Origin: Megaleporinus macrocephalus
Lineage: Eukaryota; Chordata; Actinopteri; Characiformes; Anostomidae
Length of the DNA stretch: 64,000 nucleotides
Direction of reading: 5' to 3'
Assembly (NCBI GenBank): GCA_021613375.1
Contig: CM038705.1
Coordinates: forward strand, 10,067,095 to 10,131,094
Part shown: positions 23,081 through 34,790 of the stretch, one piece after another
Numbering within the stretch: the stretch's first letter is position 1
How the letters are laid out: each line of letters opens with the position of its first letter
Translations under genes and position numbers: made by a program
Notes under the pieces: generated by a model
What the model saw: the letters and a program-made list of their open reading frames with translations, nothing else
Database searches by the model: none
Told to the model about the DNA's origin: nothing

Positions 23081-23830
23081 ACAGGGGAGAAAGAGAGAGA
23101 GGGAGGAAGAGAGAAAGAGAGAGAGAACAAGAGAGAACAAGAGGGAACAGCGAACAGGGGAGAGGGACAGAGTGAAAGAGAGATGGGAGAAAGAAGGAGA
23201 GAGAAAGAGAAAGAAAGACAGGGAGAGAGGAAGAGAAAGAAAAAGAGAGAGAGAGAGAGAACGGGGAGTAGGAGAGAAAGAGAGACAGAGACAGAGAGAA
23301 CACGGAAGAAAGAGCGTAAGGAAGAGAGAGAGAGAGAAAAAGAGAGAACAAGAGAGAACAGCGAATAGGGAAAGAGATGAAGAGAGAGAAGGAGAGAGAA
23401 AAGAAGGAAAGAGAAAAAAAGATAGAGAGAAACAGATAATGAAAACAGGAAGTGGAGTGAGAGAGGAAAGAAAAAGAAAGAGAGTAAGGGAAATGAAAGA
23501 AAGAATTGGAGATAAAGAATGGGAAGAAGGTGGGGAGAGAGGAGGAGAACAGGATAAAGCAATAGAAAAGAAAGAATTAGAGAACAGGGAGAAAGGGAAA
23601 GAAAGAAAAAGAATGAGAAATGAAAAAAGGAGACAGAGAACTAGGGAGAGAGGCAGAGAGGACAGGAAGAAGAGAGGCGAGAGACAGAAGAAGAGATAAA
23701 AGAAAGAAAGGAAGACAGGACAGGAAGGAGAGGAGGAGTAGAGATGGAAGGAAGGGCATGAATGTGAGAGAGAGACAGAGAGAGTGTAGGTGGGCGGGTT
23801 ATGATGGAGAGGAAGGGAATGTTCTTTCAT
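23031..23830. repeat. Polypurine (GA-rich) low-complexity tract
   Basis: About 800 bp almost entirely A and G on the plus strand. Long frames on either strand (R/E/K-rich or S/L/F-rich) reflect the composition, not genes. Confidence 0.95.
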
Positions 23831-23869
23831 TCTGAGTGTGTGGGTGTGCAGGAGTTTGGATCAATGAAT

Positions 23870-23925
23870 TGTGAATGTGTGTGTGTGTGTGTGAGTGTGT
23901 GTGTGAGTGAGTGTGTGAGTGTGTA
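23870..23925. repeat. (TG)n microsatellite
   Basis: TG dinucleotides with GA breaks. Confidence 0.9.
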
Positions 23926-23940
23926 AGGTTTATGCTACAT

Positions 23941-25819
23941 TGTGGGGACAGAAACCTGCTAATATCTTACATTTTAGTGACCTTTCATGCTTGTAGGGAC
24001 CCCGAGCTGGTCCCCACATTGGTATGGTTAGGGTTAGAATAAAGCATTACTTTTGAAATGATGGTAAAGTAGAGATCAGGGTTAGAATTAGAGTAAGGTT
24101 ATGATTAGGGTACATTTAGGGTTAGCATAAGGTTATGGTTAGGATAAGGTTATGTTTAGGGTAAGGTAAGGCTTAGGATACGATTATGTATATAAAATGT
24201 TTAGGGTAATGGTTATGGTTAAGATAAGGTTATGTTTAGGCTAAGGTTAGGGTTAGGATAAGGTTATGTTTAGGGTACGGTTAGGGTTAGGATAAGGTTA
24301 TGTTTAGGGTTAGGATAAGGTTATGTATATGGTTAGGTTAGGTATGTTATGATTAGGATAAGGTTAGGGTTAGGATAATGTTATGTATATGTTATGTTTA
24401 AGGTAAGGTTATGGTTAGGATAAGGTTATGTATATGGTAAGGTTATGGTTAGGAAAGGTTATGTATATGGTAAGGTTATGGTTAGGATGAGGCTATGTAT
24501 AAGGTAAGGTTATGGTTAGGATGAGGCTATGTATATGGTGAGGTTAGAGTTAGGATAAGGTTATGTATATGGTGAGGTTATGTTTAGGATAAGGTTATGT
24601 ATATGGTGAGGTTAGAGTTAGGATAAGGCTATGTATATGGTAAGGTTATGTTTAGGATAAGGTTATGTAGATGGTAAGGTTATGGTTAGGATAAGGTTAT
24701 GTATATGGTGAGGTTAGGGTTAGGATAAGGTTATGTATATGGTGAGGTTAGAGTTAGGATAAGGCTATGTATATGGTAAGGTTATGTTTAGGATAAGGTT
24801 ATGTATATGGTAAGGTTATGGTTAGGATAAGGTTATGTATATGGTGAGGTTAGAGTTAGGATAAGGTTATGTAGATGGTGAGGTTAGAGTTAGGATAAGG
24901 TTATGTAGATGGTAAGGTTATGGTTAGGATAAGGCTATGTATATGGTGAGGTTAGAGTTAGGATAAGGTTATGTATATGGTGAGGTTAGAGTTAGGATAA
25001 GGTTATGTATATGGTAAGGTTATGGTTAGGATAAGGTTATGTATATGGTAAGGTTATGGTTAGGATAAGGTTATGTATATGATAAGGTTATGGTTAGGAT
25101 AAGGCTACGTATATGGTGAGGTTAGGGTTAGGATAAGGTTATGTATATGATAAGGTTATGGTTAGGATAAGGCTACGTATATGGTGAGGTTAGGGTTAGG
25201 ATAAGGTTATGTATATGGTAAGGTTATGGTTAGGATAAGGCTATGTATATGGTAAGGTTATGGTTAGGATAAGGCTATGTATATGGTAGGGTTAGGGTAA
25301 TGTTAGGCCTACGATAATGTAATGTATATGTTATGTATAGGGTAAGGTTAGGTTTAGGATAAGGTTATGTATATGGTAAGGTTAGGTATGTTATGATTAG
25401 GATAAGGTTAGGCCTAGGATAATGTTATGTGTATGTTATGTATAGGGTAAGGTTAGGGTTAGGATAATGTTATGTGTATGTTATGTTTAGGATAAGGTTA
25501 GGCCTAGGATAATGTTATGTGTATGTTATGTATAGGGTAAGGTTAGGGTTAGGATAATGTTATGTGTATGTTATGTATAGGGTAAGGTTAGGGTTAGGAT
25601 AATGTTATGTGTATGTTATGTTTAGGATAAGGTTAGGCCTAGGATAATGTTATGTGTATGTTATGTTTAGGATAAGGTTAGGGTTAGGATAATGTTATGT
25701 GTGTTATGTTTAGGGTAAGGTTAGGGTTAGGATAAGGTTATTTTTAGGGTAAGGTTAGGGTTAGGATAAGGTTATGTTTAGAGCATGGTTAGGAATAAGG
25801 TTTAGGTTAAGGTTAGGGG
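23941..25819 (+). repeat. GGTTAG-rich tandem array, first part
   Basis: Begins after TGTGGGGACA (23941-23950). The main unit is about 26 bp, 'ggttaggataaggttatg' plus 'tatatggtaa' or 'tatatggtga'. The right end drifts to 'ggttagggttaggataatg'. It is a derived TTAGGG-like family, not a clean telomere. Confidence 0.9.
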
Positions 25820-26161
25820 TGTCGGAAATGTTTCTTACATATGATGCCCGTCTGCTAAAGTCATAGACACCGATAGCAAAGTTTATGTATATGGTAAAGT
25901 TTATGGCTCAGCAAATCCTATCATTTTAAGATAACCTCCCAAGGAAACCTGCCACAAGCCCAGGAGATAACGCCTTGGCCGGTTGTGTCCCAGGGGCCAG
26001 ATAAAACATGAAAGCAGGCCTATATGACTGTTGCCAGTCAAATTCAGACCATTCTCAGTCCTTCTTAGTTCATGTTGGTACCGCAGTATCTTCCAGAATA
26101 AAGCACCTACTCTGAACTGGTCTCCATCTTTATTTTGATGGTGAGAAAAGAAGTTACAACA
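25820..26161 (+). mobile_element. Solo LTR of an endogenous retrovirus-like element
   Basis: A 342-bp insert of unrelated sequence inside the TTAGGG-like array. It starts TGTCGGAAATG and ends GTTACAACA (TG...CA rule), has a TATA-like 'cagataaaacatg' (about 25998-26010), a canonical AATAAA at 26097-26102, and a downstream 'ctctgaactggtctcc' region reminiscent of gammaretroviral R/U5. Flanks GGGG and GGGA may be a decayed short target duplication. No internal coding region is present, so it fits LTR-LTR recombination. Confidence 0.7.
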
Positions 26162-27757
26162 GGGATTAAGATTAGGGTAAGTTTAGGGTTAGGGTTGGGT
26201 TAGTGTTAGGGTTTGAGAAATGATTAGCCTAGTAAAAGTTCTGGTTAAGGTTTAAGTTAGTGTAAAGGGTAAGGTTGATTTTAGGAGGTTAAGGTTAAGG
26301 ATAAGGTTAATGTTTAGGTTTAGGTTAGGAAGTTAGGGTCAGGGTATTGTTAAGGTTAGCGTGTTAGGGTTAGGAATAAGTTCAAGGGTAGGATTTAGGT
26401 TAGAGAATGGTTAGGATTAGGGTAATGGTTAGGCTGCAAGTAGTTCTGGTTAAAGTTTGGGTTAGGGTTAGATATAGGTTTAAGGTTAGGGTTAGAGTAA
26501 TGGTTAGGCTAGAAGTTGTTCTGATTAAGGTTTGGGTTGGGGGTTACAGTTAAGGTTAGGGGGTTGGGCTTAATAGTAGTTCTGATTAAAGCTTAGGCTA
26601 AAGGTTAGGGGGTTCTGGTTAGAGTTATGGGTTAAGGTTATGAGTTAGGGGGTTAGAGTTAGATTATTGTTAGGGAGTTAAGATTAGGTTACAGTTAAGG
26701 TTAGGTAGTTAGAGTTAAGTTACAGTTAGGGTTGATGTTAGGTGGTTAGGGTTTAGGTTAGGGTTAAGGTTAGGGTTAATGTTAGAGGGTTAGGGGGTTA
26801 GGATTAGGTTACGGTTAAGGTTAGGTGGTTAGAGTTAAGTTACAGTTAGGGTTGATGTTAGGTGGTTAGGGTTTAGGTTAGGGTTAATGTTAGAGGGTTA
26901 GGGGTTTAGGGTTAAGGCACTAGGGTTAGATTATGGTTAGGGTTAAGGTTAGGGATTAGGCTTTAGGTTATAGGGTTAAGCTTAGGGGGTTAGGGTTATC
27001 TTGGGTTAGGGTTAAAGTTAAGGTTAGGGGGTTAGGGTTATCTTGGGTTAGGCTTTAGGTTAGGGTTAGAGTTAAGGTTAGGGGGTTAGGGTTTAAGTTA
27101 GGGTTAAGGGGTTACAGCTTAGGTTAGGGTTACGGTTTAGGCTAGGATTAGAGTTAAGGTTAAAGGGTTAGGATTAGGTTGGGGTTAAGGGGTTAGGTCA
27201 GAGGGTTAGGTTTTAGGTTAGGGTTAAGGTTAAAGGGTGAGGGTTAAGTTGGGGTTAAGGGGTTAGGGTTTAGGTTAGGGTTAGGGTTAAGGGGTTAGGT
27301 GTTAGGGCTTAGGTTAAGGTTAGGGGTTAAAGGGTTAGGGTTAGGTTGGGGTTAAGGGATTAGGGTTTAGGTTGGGCTTTAAGGTTTAGGTCAGGGTTAA
27401 GGGGTTACAGCTTAGGTTAGAGTTAAGGTTAAAAGGTTAGGATTAGGTTGGGGTTAAGGGGTTAGGTTAGAGGGTTAGGTTTTAGGTTAGGGTTAAGGTT
27501 AAAGGGTGAGGGTTAAGTTGGGGTTAAGGGGTTAGGGTTTAGGTTAGGGTTAGGGTTAGGGTTAAGGGGTTAGGGCTTAGGTTAGGGGTTAGAGGATTAG
27601 GGTTAGGTTGGGGTTAAGGGATTAGGGTTTAGGTTAGGATTGAGGGTTAGGGTTAGGTTGGGTTTAAGGGGTTAGGGTTAGGTTGGGTTTAAGGGGTTAG
27701 GGTTTAAGTTAGGCTAGTACTAGTTCATAAAGGGAAGTCTATGTAATGTCCCCACAC
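26162..27757 (+). repeat. Degenerate TTAGGG-like array, second part
   Basis: Irregular units 'ggttagggttaagg', 'ggggttagggtt' and 'ttaggttggggttaagg', locally reaching three to four exact TTAGGG repeats (27541-27570). A block near 27130-27290 recurs near 27410-27560, so segments have duplicated. It ends close to TGTCCCCACA (27748-27757), the exact inverse of the decamer at 23941. Confidence 0.88.
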
Positions 27758-28025
27758 TGTGCGCTGTATTGTACTGAAGTACAGGAGAGAATCAGAGCAT
27801 ATCGGAGAGATGATGAAGCTCCATCGTCCGTCATCGTCCTTCTCTCCTCCGGCTCATTCGCCTCTATCCCTATACACTCATCCCTCCCCACTCCCTCCTT
27901 CTTTCCTTTCGTTCTTTTTTTGGGGCCCAATTGCCACCAGGATATGTTTAATAATTAAATTCCATTAGTGAAGGTAATCGGTCATCGTGAATGACTGGAC
28001 GGTGCCACCTTCTTCCATCACCAGA
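27758..28025. other. Unique segment, possible conserved element
   Basis: 27925-28015 contains 'tttaataattaaattccatt' and 'gaaggtaatcggtcatcgtg'. Overlapping frames at 27739-27968 on both strands have no domain. Confidence 0.3.
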
Positions 28026-28032
28026 AAAAGAG

Positions 28033-28097
<65 letters not shown>

Positions 28098-28704
28098 CAG
28101 ATCCTCCTATTAAATAATGGCCAGAGCCAATTAGGAAAAATTAGGAGAGAAAGGTACAGACCGGAGGGAGGAAAAAAGGGGGAGAGCAAGCGAGAGGGAG
28201 GGGTGAGGGGAGAGAATGATTAACGGAGAGAGATGAGAAACAGAAACAGAAGGCAGGCCAGGACACAGAGAGAGTGAGAGGGGGATCAGAGAGAACGAGA
28301 AATAGAGAGAACAAGGAGAGACAAGGTACATAAAGGAACTGAGGAAAGAAAGGGGGAATGATAGAGAGAAAGACAGAAAAGGTGAGAGAAAAGGGAAAAG
28401 ATATGAGGAAACAGAGGAGTGAGAGAAAGAAAGAATATAAGTAGGAGAGAAAAGGTATAAATGGACGAACAGATATATAGAAATAGAAGAGAATGAGCAA
28501 CAAGAGACGAGAAGTTGGAAAGCATGTGAAGAATGAAAGAAAGAATAAATCAATAAACAAATAATCAAAGTGAAAAGGAGAGAAAAGAGAAACAGGAAAG
28601 CAACGAGAGAAGAAGAGGTGGAAAGGATATGAAGAAAGGAAGGAAGAAAGGAAAGTATTAGAGTACAATAGAAAGAATAGGGGAGAAAAGGGAAGCGGTG
28701 TGAG

Positions 28705-28747
<43 letters not shown>

Positions 28748-28829
28748 ATAAAAAAGTAGGAAAGAGAGAGACTGACCTTAAAACACATTTATCACATCAT
28801 GTAAATAAATGCTCTACATGTTAATAACA

Positions 28830-28870
<41 letters not shown>

Positions 28871-29880
28871 AAGGGGGACAAAAAGAGGAAGGGGGGATAT
28901 ATAGAGAGATAGGAGAGAAACAGAGAGAGAGATGGAGGAAGTAAAAAGAGAGAGGAGAGAAAGAGTGAAAGAAAGGGAGAGAAAGATAAAGGGAGAGAAA
29001 GAATGAGAATGAGAGATAGAGGGAGGAAGAGAGACAGAGAGAGAAAGACAGAAAAAGAGACACAGACAAAAAGAAAGAGAGACAGAGAATAAGAGGGAGC
29101 AAAAGAAAGGGAGAGAGGGAAATGAGGGAGAAAGAGAGGAAAGGAGATATATAAGGAAATAAATTGAGGTCTATGTAGTGTCCCCACAATTCACATAAAC
29201 TAGCTTGTGTGTTGTACATAGAGAGGAAGAGAGAGAGAGGGGGACAGAAAGAGGAAATGAGGGATATATATATATATACATAGAGAGAGATAGCAGGAGA
29301 GACAGAGAGAGAGAGATAGAGAGGACAGTGAGAAAGAGAGATAAAACGATGGAGAGAGAGACACACAGGAAGAGAAAGACAGAGAGAGAGAAAGAGAGAG
29401 AGGAGAGAAAGTAAAAGAGAGAGAGGGAGAGAGAAGGAGAGAAAGAGTGAAAGAAAGGGAGAGAAAGAGATAAAGGGAGAGAAAGAATGAGAATGAGAGA
29501 TAGAGGGAGGAAGAGAGACAGAGAGAGAAAGACAGAAAAAGAGACACAGACAAAAAGAAAGAGAGACAGAGAATAAGAGGGAGCAAGAGAAAGGGAGAGA
29601 GGGAAATGAGGGAGGAAGAGAGGAAAGGGGAGATATAAGGAAATAAATGGAGGTCTATGTAGTGTCCCCACAATTCACATAAACTAGCTTGTGTGTTGTA
29701 CATAGAGAGGAAGAGAGAAAGAGGGGGACAGAAAGAGGAAATGAGGGATATATATATATATACATACAGAGAGATAGCAGGAGAGACAGAGAGAGATAGA
29801 GAGGCCAGTGAGAAAGAGAGATAAAACGATGGAGAGAGAGACACACAGGAAGAGAAAAAGAGAGAGAGAGAAAGAGTGAG
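28026..29880. repeat. Polypurine tract with large tandem duplications
   Basis: Begins with about 70 bp of pure (AG)n, then GA-rich DNA. The block from 'gaggtctatgtagtgtcccc' (29166) through 'gggggacagaaagaggaaat' recurs 484 bp further on (29650). A related but shorter copy starts near 28873. The serine/leucine/phenylalanine-rich minus frames of up to 252 codons are composition artefacts. Confidence 0.93.
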
Positions 29881-29979
29881 GTGTTTGTTTTCACTGTCTT
29901 GGTCTGTTCTGTCAGAGACACCTCTGTTGTGATAAAGGAACAGAACACCCCGGGGCATTATAGCCCAGTAATCAGTCAG

Positions 29980-30018
<39 letters not shown>

Positions 30019-30349
30019 GTCTCTGCGCCCCACTACGACAGATCAGACATGAAAAGGCTAGAAATCTAAAGCTGAAGAGATGTAACAAAAATTCCTGATC
30101 AATCCGGAATACAAACCAGGAGAATCCCCACATCAGCACAACCGCACACTCTGGTACATGTAACAGACACAACGTTTTCCTTAAAACATCCCAGCAAGAT
30201 CTGAATTTACAGAAACTCTCCGTGAACAGCTTGCTTCCACTCATAATTAGCTCAGACACCACGATCTGATTTGATCTGAACCGCTAACAGCTCGCTCTAC
30301 ACAGTAACTAAGCCTCACCACTCCAACACATCCAACACTGCATTACCTT
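29881..30349. other. Mixed DNA with a (CA)n tract
   Basis: CA dinucleotides at 29981-30016; the rest is unique with no recognised gene. Confidence 0.5.
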
Positions 30350-30870
30350 AAGTGTGTTTTTAGGGTCGTGGTCTTCTGTAGGACCTCCGTTGAGGTTCAG
30401 TTCACAAATACATGCTCTAATACTCTCTTACAGCTCCATCAACTACTGTTCTGATCAATCTGTTCTGATACTGCCACCACCATGTTTCACTAGTGGGATG
30501 AGGAGGCTCTAATGCATGTAGATACAATTTTTGCCTTCTTCATTCAAATAACATTATTTTAGAGGTCTTCTGAGATCTGGGTGGTCTTTGTGGAACTTTA
30601 GACAGGCAGGAATGTTGTTGACAGTAGGGGCTTCCTCCATGCTACCATTCCATATACATATTATTCTTATTCTTATAGTTTGCTTGACAGTGGCCAGGAA
30701 TGTTGATCGGCCCATGTTCAGACAACGTTTGCAGTACGTTGTAACAATGTTCACTCTGTTGATCTCCTGCTGCTGCAGTTACGGTCAAATTAAATTCATT
30801 AGTTAAACAATTCTTCTTTATTCTGCACACACGTGTGGTCCTTAGCTATTTTGATATTGTCCTACCTCCC
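30350..30870 (-). mobile_element. Tc1-type relic
   Basis: 'gatactgccaccaccatgtt' at about 30468-30487 is the reverse of the Tc1 block that codes KHGGG. Downstream blocks ('ggtcttctgagatctggg', 'tggccaggaatgttgatcgg') look like a decayed Tc1-type interior. Termini not found. Confidence 0.5.
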
Positions 30871-31240
30871 ACCCCCCCACCCCACTGAAAAAAGCTTGGA
30901 GACCCCTGTTTTAGGGTAAACTGACAATATTCAAGCATGTTAAATACAATATTTGTGACCTATTTACTTTATTACTGTCTACAAATCATCATAGAATTAA
31001 CCCTAAAAGCTGGATTGACCTATAACAGAGGTTCTAAATCTGGTCCTTCAGGAACCCCAAGCCAGTCTACATTTTTTGCTCCAACCCAAGCAAACACATG
31101 GAAATGTGGACCACCTGAGGACCTACTTTGAGAACCACCGAGCTATGGCATACTCCCTCTCGCGTTCTATTGCTAAAATAAATGTGGTCCTCTTACTCTC
31201 CTGTGACGCTCGCGGACCCTCACGTGTCCATTAGGTTAGT
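30871..31240. other. No gene recognised
   Basis: 31020-31140 ('ctaaatctggtccttcagg') resembles a common fish interspersed repeat, reverse-oriented, but I cannot name it. Confidence 0.3.
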
Positions 31241-31244
31241 CATA

Positions 31245-31612
31245 GTTGTACACTCACTGTCCACTTCATCAGAAATCCCTCTCTTGTAGCTACGCTTATC
31301 TTCTGGTGTACAGTTAAGAGGCTGCAGCTCATCTGTGGAGGCTTCATTTGCAACAGCCATCTTCTATCATGGTGAGTTTCGGACCACAGGGCCTGGCTGG
31401 GAACTCCACCAGCTCTCCACAAGCACTGCAAAGTCAGGGTCAACACTGTGCCGGGAACTGTCCCACCCAAATAATACTTGACTAGAGATAAGAACAGACG
31501 GACTACAGGTAGGACTGTAACCGAACACCTACCTAGTGGTCCAATAAGGTAGGTGGAGTTCAAATAGTGGTCAGAAAGTGGAAATATAGGGTAGGGGTTT
31601 CTAATAAAGCAG
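31245..31612 (-). mobile_element. Non-autonomous Tc1-type element (12669 family)
   Basis: The end 'cactcactgtccacttcat' at 31249 and the other end, whose reverse complement reads 'ccactttctgaccactattt', are paired. The interior shares 'ctgcagctcatctg' and 'gtcccacccaaataat' with 12669-13815. Confidence 0.6.
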
Positions 31613-31679
31613 AAGGTTGCCATGAGCATCACAGCTTCACAGCTTTTCTATTCGGGTAGCAGGTTGACTTTGTGATACT

Positions 31680-31917
31680 CATCACCGTCCAAAGAAATCA
31701 TACATCTCCACTTCGGCAGATTTTCATTTTTCTATATCATTCGAACACGACAGCTGCTCTTTATGTTTTTTGAGAATTTCATGATGAATGGACCAATAGA
31801 AGTGCTCCAAAAAAGCTTGGAAAAAATTCTGGTTCCATTGACTTACATTGAAAGTGAAGACCATTTTTGGCCTCCCCTGCCAAGTTGCTGTCGCCGTCTT
31901 TGGACAGCGACCGCATT
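31680..31917 (+). mobile_element. MITE-A copy, complete
   Basis: 'catcaccgtccaaagaaat' to 'tctttggacagcgac', with all inner blocks including 'gatgaatggaccaatagaag' and 'cattgacttacattgaaag'. Confidence 0.8.
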
Positions 31918-32192
31918 AATCTATAATCAAAGACGGTGGACGGATATTGAACTGCATCAGTGCGTTTGTAGTGACCTCAAAGATGGATTGGTTTAACGGG
32001 GGGCCAAATAGGCCTTGCAAAAGTAACCATCACAAACAAAAAGAAATCAATGGCAATGATACGCTCTGTGGTCCACATCTGTGAACGAGCTGCCTTCCTA
32101 CAAACATAAATGTATAAATCTATAACAAATACAGTGTTAAAGATTAAAGCCCCAGGACAATATACAGAGTTTTCTTTCTAATAAACTTCACA

Positions 32193-32415
32193 TCTCCCAC
32201 AAAGGCAACTCCACAGGAGAGGCCAAAAACCAACTATACTTTTAATGTACCTCCATAGAACCAGAAGTTTTTCCAGGCTATTTTGGAGCATCTCTATTGG
32301 TCCATTCATCATGAAGCTTTCTCAGGATATAAAGAGCAGCTGTCATGTTCAAACGATGGGGAAAAATTGAAGTCAACCAAATTGGAGGTGCAAGTTTTTC
32401 TTTGAACGGCGATGA
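32193..32415 (-). mobile_element. MITE-A copy
   Basis: Reverse order of blocks: 'caggagaggccaaaaacca', 'tattggtccattcatcatg', and the end 'tctttgaacggcgatga'. Confidence 0.8.
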
Positions 32416-32972
32416 TTTAAATATTTATTAACATTTTCCCAATGTCTACTAACTGTCTCACCATATGTCTCTCCTCTCCATGTAAACTGGACAGTGCTAA
32501 TTGTGGGTAAGGCTTCAGTAAGCATCTCCTGGCCAATCTCAAGGCTGATGTCTCTCTGGCCCCGCCCACAGCATAACCAAACGCTCGCAAGCAAGACCTC
32601 CTGTCTGTAGCCGCCAATCACTCTTCCATTTGTGCATCCCTTCATTCATGCACCGCTTCGTCTGTTTGTTTATTTATTTGTGACTTTTTTGTTTAGTTAG
32701 TGTCACATAACACATAAACAGCTGGACAACTGTATAAGTTCTGTATGAGGGGGCGGAGGGTGTGGCTGTCAATCAAGCTGCTTATAGGATCTGATCAGCG
32801 GTGTGTAAAGTATGTTTTTCTTATATATATATATATATATATATCCGCACACATTTGTCTATTCCTTTATTCGTGCACTGTTACCCCCAAAGGACCACCA
32901 CAGGACCCCCACAGGACCACCACAGGGCAGGTACTCTTAGAGAGTTGGATCATTCTCAACACTATATAATAT
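32416..32972. repeat. Unclassified repeat with short AT tract
   Basis: 'cagtgctaattgtgggtaag' and 'aacatctcctg.ccaatc'-type sequence recurs at 34396-34445, so at least part is repetitive. A (TA) run lies at 32823-32845, and 32893-32925 repeats 'aggaccaccacaggaccccc'. The minus frame at 32373-32645 has no known domain. Confidence 0.45.
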
Positions 32973-33630
32973 ATATACACTGTATTGCCCAAAGTATTCG
33001 CTTGTCTGCCTTCACATGTATATAAACGTCCCATTCTTAATCCATAGGGTTTAATATGATGTCGACCCAACCTTTGCAGCTATAACAGCTTCAACTCCTC
33101 TGGGAAGTCTCTCCACACAGTTTAGGAGTGTGTTTATGGGAATGTTGGACCGTTCTTCCAGAAGTATGTTTGTGAGCTCAGACACTGATGTTGGACGAGA
33201 AGGTCTGGCTCTCAGTCTCCGCTCTAATTCATCCCAAAGGTGTTCTATCAGGTTGAGGTCAGGACTCTATGCAGGCTAGTCAAGTTCTTCCACACCGAAC
33301 TCGCTCCTCCATGTCTTTATGGAGATGCTTGTTGGAACAGGAAGGGGTCGTCCCCAAACTGTTCCTGCAATGTTGGGAGCATGAAATTGTCCAAAATCTC
33401 TTGATCTGCTGAAGCATTAAGAGCTCCTTTCACTGGAACTAAGGGGCCGAGCCCAACTCCTGAACATTCACCCCACACCATAATAATCCTCCCTCCACCA
33501 AACTTTACACTTGGCACAATGCAGTCAGACAAGCACTGTTCTCCTGGCAACCACCAAACTCAGACTTGTTCATCAGATTGGTCACTCCATAGAACACGTC
33601 TTCACTGCTCTAAAGTCCAGTGACGGCATG
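32973..33630 (-). mobile_element. Tc1 transposase 3' half (second Tc1 family)
   Basis: Terminus 'cactgtattgcccaaagtat' at 32979. On the minus strand 33550-33320 reads [13 protein letters not shown], then [13 protein letters not shown] and DDPFLFQ. Further left, decayed codons for the PIEHLW-like C-terminus follow. Relatives with only the N-terminal region lie at 46369 and 49217. Confidence 0.85.
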
Positions 33631-34130
33631 CGGTATATATATATATATTTATTGTGTACTCTGTGAACTGTGAGCTCATTTAACCACATTAACTTACCGT
33701 CAGGAGAACACCCCACATACTCCACATAACGCTGAAGAAACGATATGCTAATTTACTCAGGCTTTAAAAAAAGAATTCCACATATTTGTGCATATTTCTG
33801 CATAATTCCGTCGTTAAGATGTAAAAAATGTCATTCGGAGTGTGTTGATGTGAAATGCGCCATTCAGCTAAAACATAAAGAGTCAGGAGTGTTTGGAGTG
33901 CTAGTGATAGGAACCAGCCTGAAACTGTTTAACGCTCCTGAAAGCCGGGCCACCTCTGAGACGCTGTTACATAAAGCGGTTATGAATACGGGCTGAGATA
34001 TTACTGTACAGGAGTTTGGAGATCAAGCTCTTAAATCAATTTATGTTAAAGAGGCACGAGCAGAGCGCTGCAGAGCAAACGAGCGTTATCAGCATTACAC
34101 ACCGTCTCGGTCCAGAGGAAACCATGTAGC
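33631..34130. other. Unique DNA
   Basis: No gene or known repeat recognised. The plus frame at 33745-33996 has no domain. Confidence 0.35.
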
Positions 34131-34133
34131 TCT

Positions 34134-34310
34134 GAAAGGCAACTTTCTAGAAGAGGGGAAACACCTACTATGCTTTTAATGGAAGTCAATGGAACCAGAA
34201 GTTTTCCCAAGCTCTTTTGGAGCATTTCTATTGGTCCATCACTAAACGTCCACAGGATATAAAATCGCCAATATGAAGATCCAAGTCTTTTTAAACAGCG
34301 ACGACATACG
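34134..34310 (-). mobile_element. MITE-A copy
   Basis: 'tcaatggaaccagaagtttt', 'ggagcatttctattggtcc' and the end 'taaacagcgacgacata'. Confidence 0.75.
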
Positions 34311-34384
34311 TGTGCAAAGTGTGTCTTATTAACATTATATTACTATTATTATTATATTATTATTATTATTATTATCAGCGTCTA

Positions 34385-34790
34385 ATAACCGTCTGCAGTG
34401 CTAATTGTGGGTAAGGCTTCTGTAAACATCTCCTGACCAATCAGAGAAACGAGAATCGTCCACCAACCAGCAACATCCAGCCAACAGTGTCCTGTGGGCG
34501 GCGTCCTATAAGCACTGATGAAGGACTAGAGAACACAAACTGTGCAGTCTGACTTACATCTACAAGGTGGACCAGCAAGTAGTAGGAGTGTCTAATAGAG
34601 TGGACAGTGAGTGGACACAGTGTTTAAACGCTCCAGCAGCAGCACTGCTGTGTCTGATCCACTCACACCAGCACAACACACACTAACACACACCCACCAT
34701 GTCAGTGTCACTGCAGTGCTGAGAATGACCCACCATCCAAACAAATATCTGCTCTGTGGTGGTCCTGTGGGGGGTCCTGACCTGTCCCAC
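34385..34790. mobile_element. Non-autonomous Tc1-type element (12669 family)
   Basis: Shares 'ccaacagtgtcctgtgggc', 'gagtggacagtgagtgg' and 'gctctgtggtggtcctgtgg' with 12669-13815. Its right end passes directly into the 31-bp array after 'gggtcctgacc'. Confidence 0.6.

Noticed and set aside
22969..23830. Frames of 197-271 codons, S/L/F-rich or R/E/K-rich
   Set aside because: Composition effect of the polypurine tract; both strands open at once.
26162..27757. True chromosome end or clean interstitial telomere
   Set aside because: Units are irregular (TTAAGG, GGGGTT, TTGGGG mixed) and the array is flanked by ordinary DNA on both sides.
28131..29958. Several 130-252-codon minus-strand frames
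   Set aside because: Same cause: GA-rich low complexity with tandem duplication.
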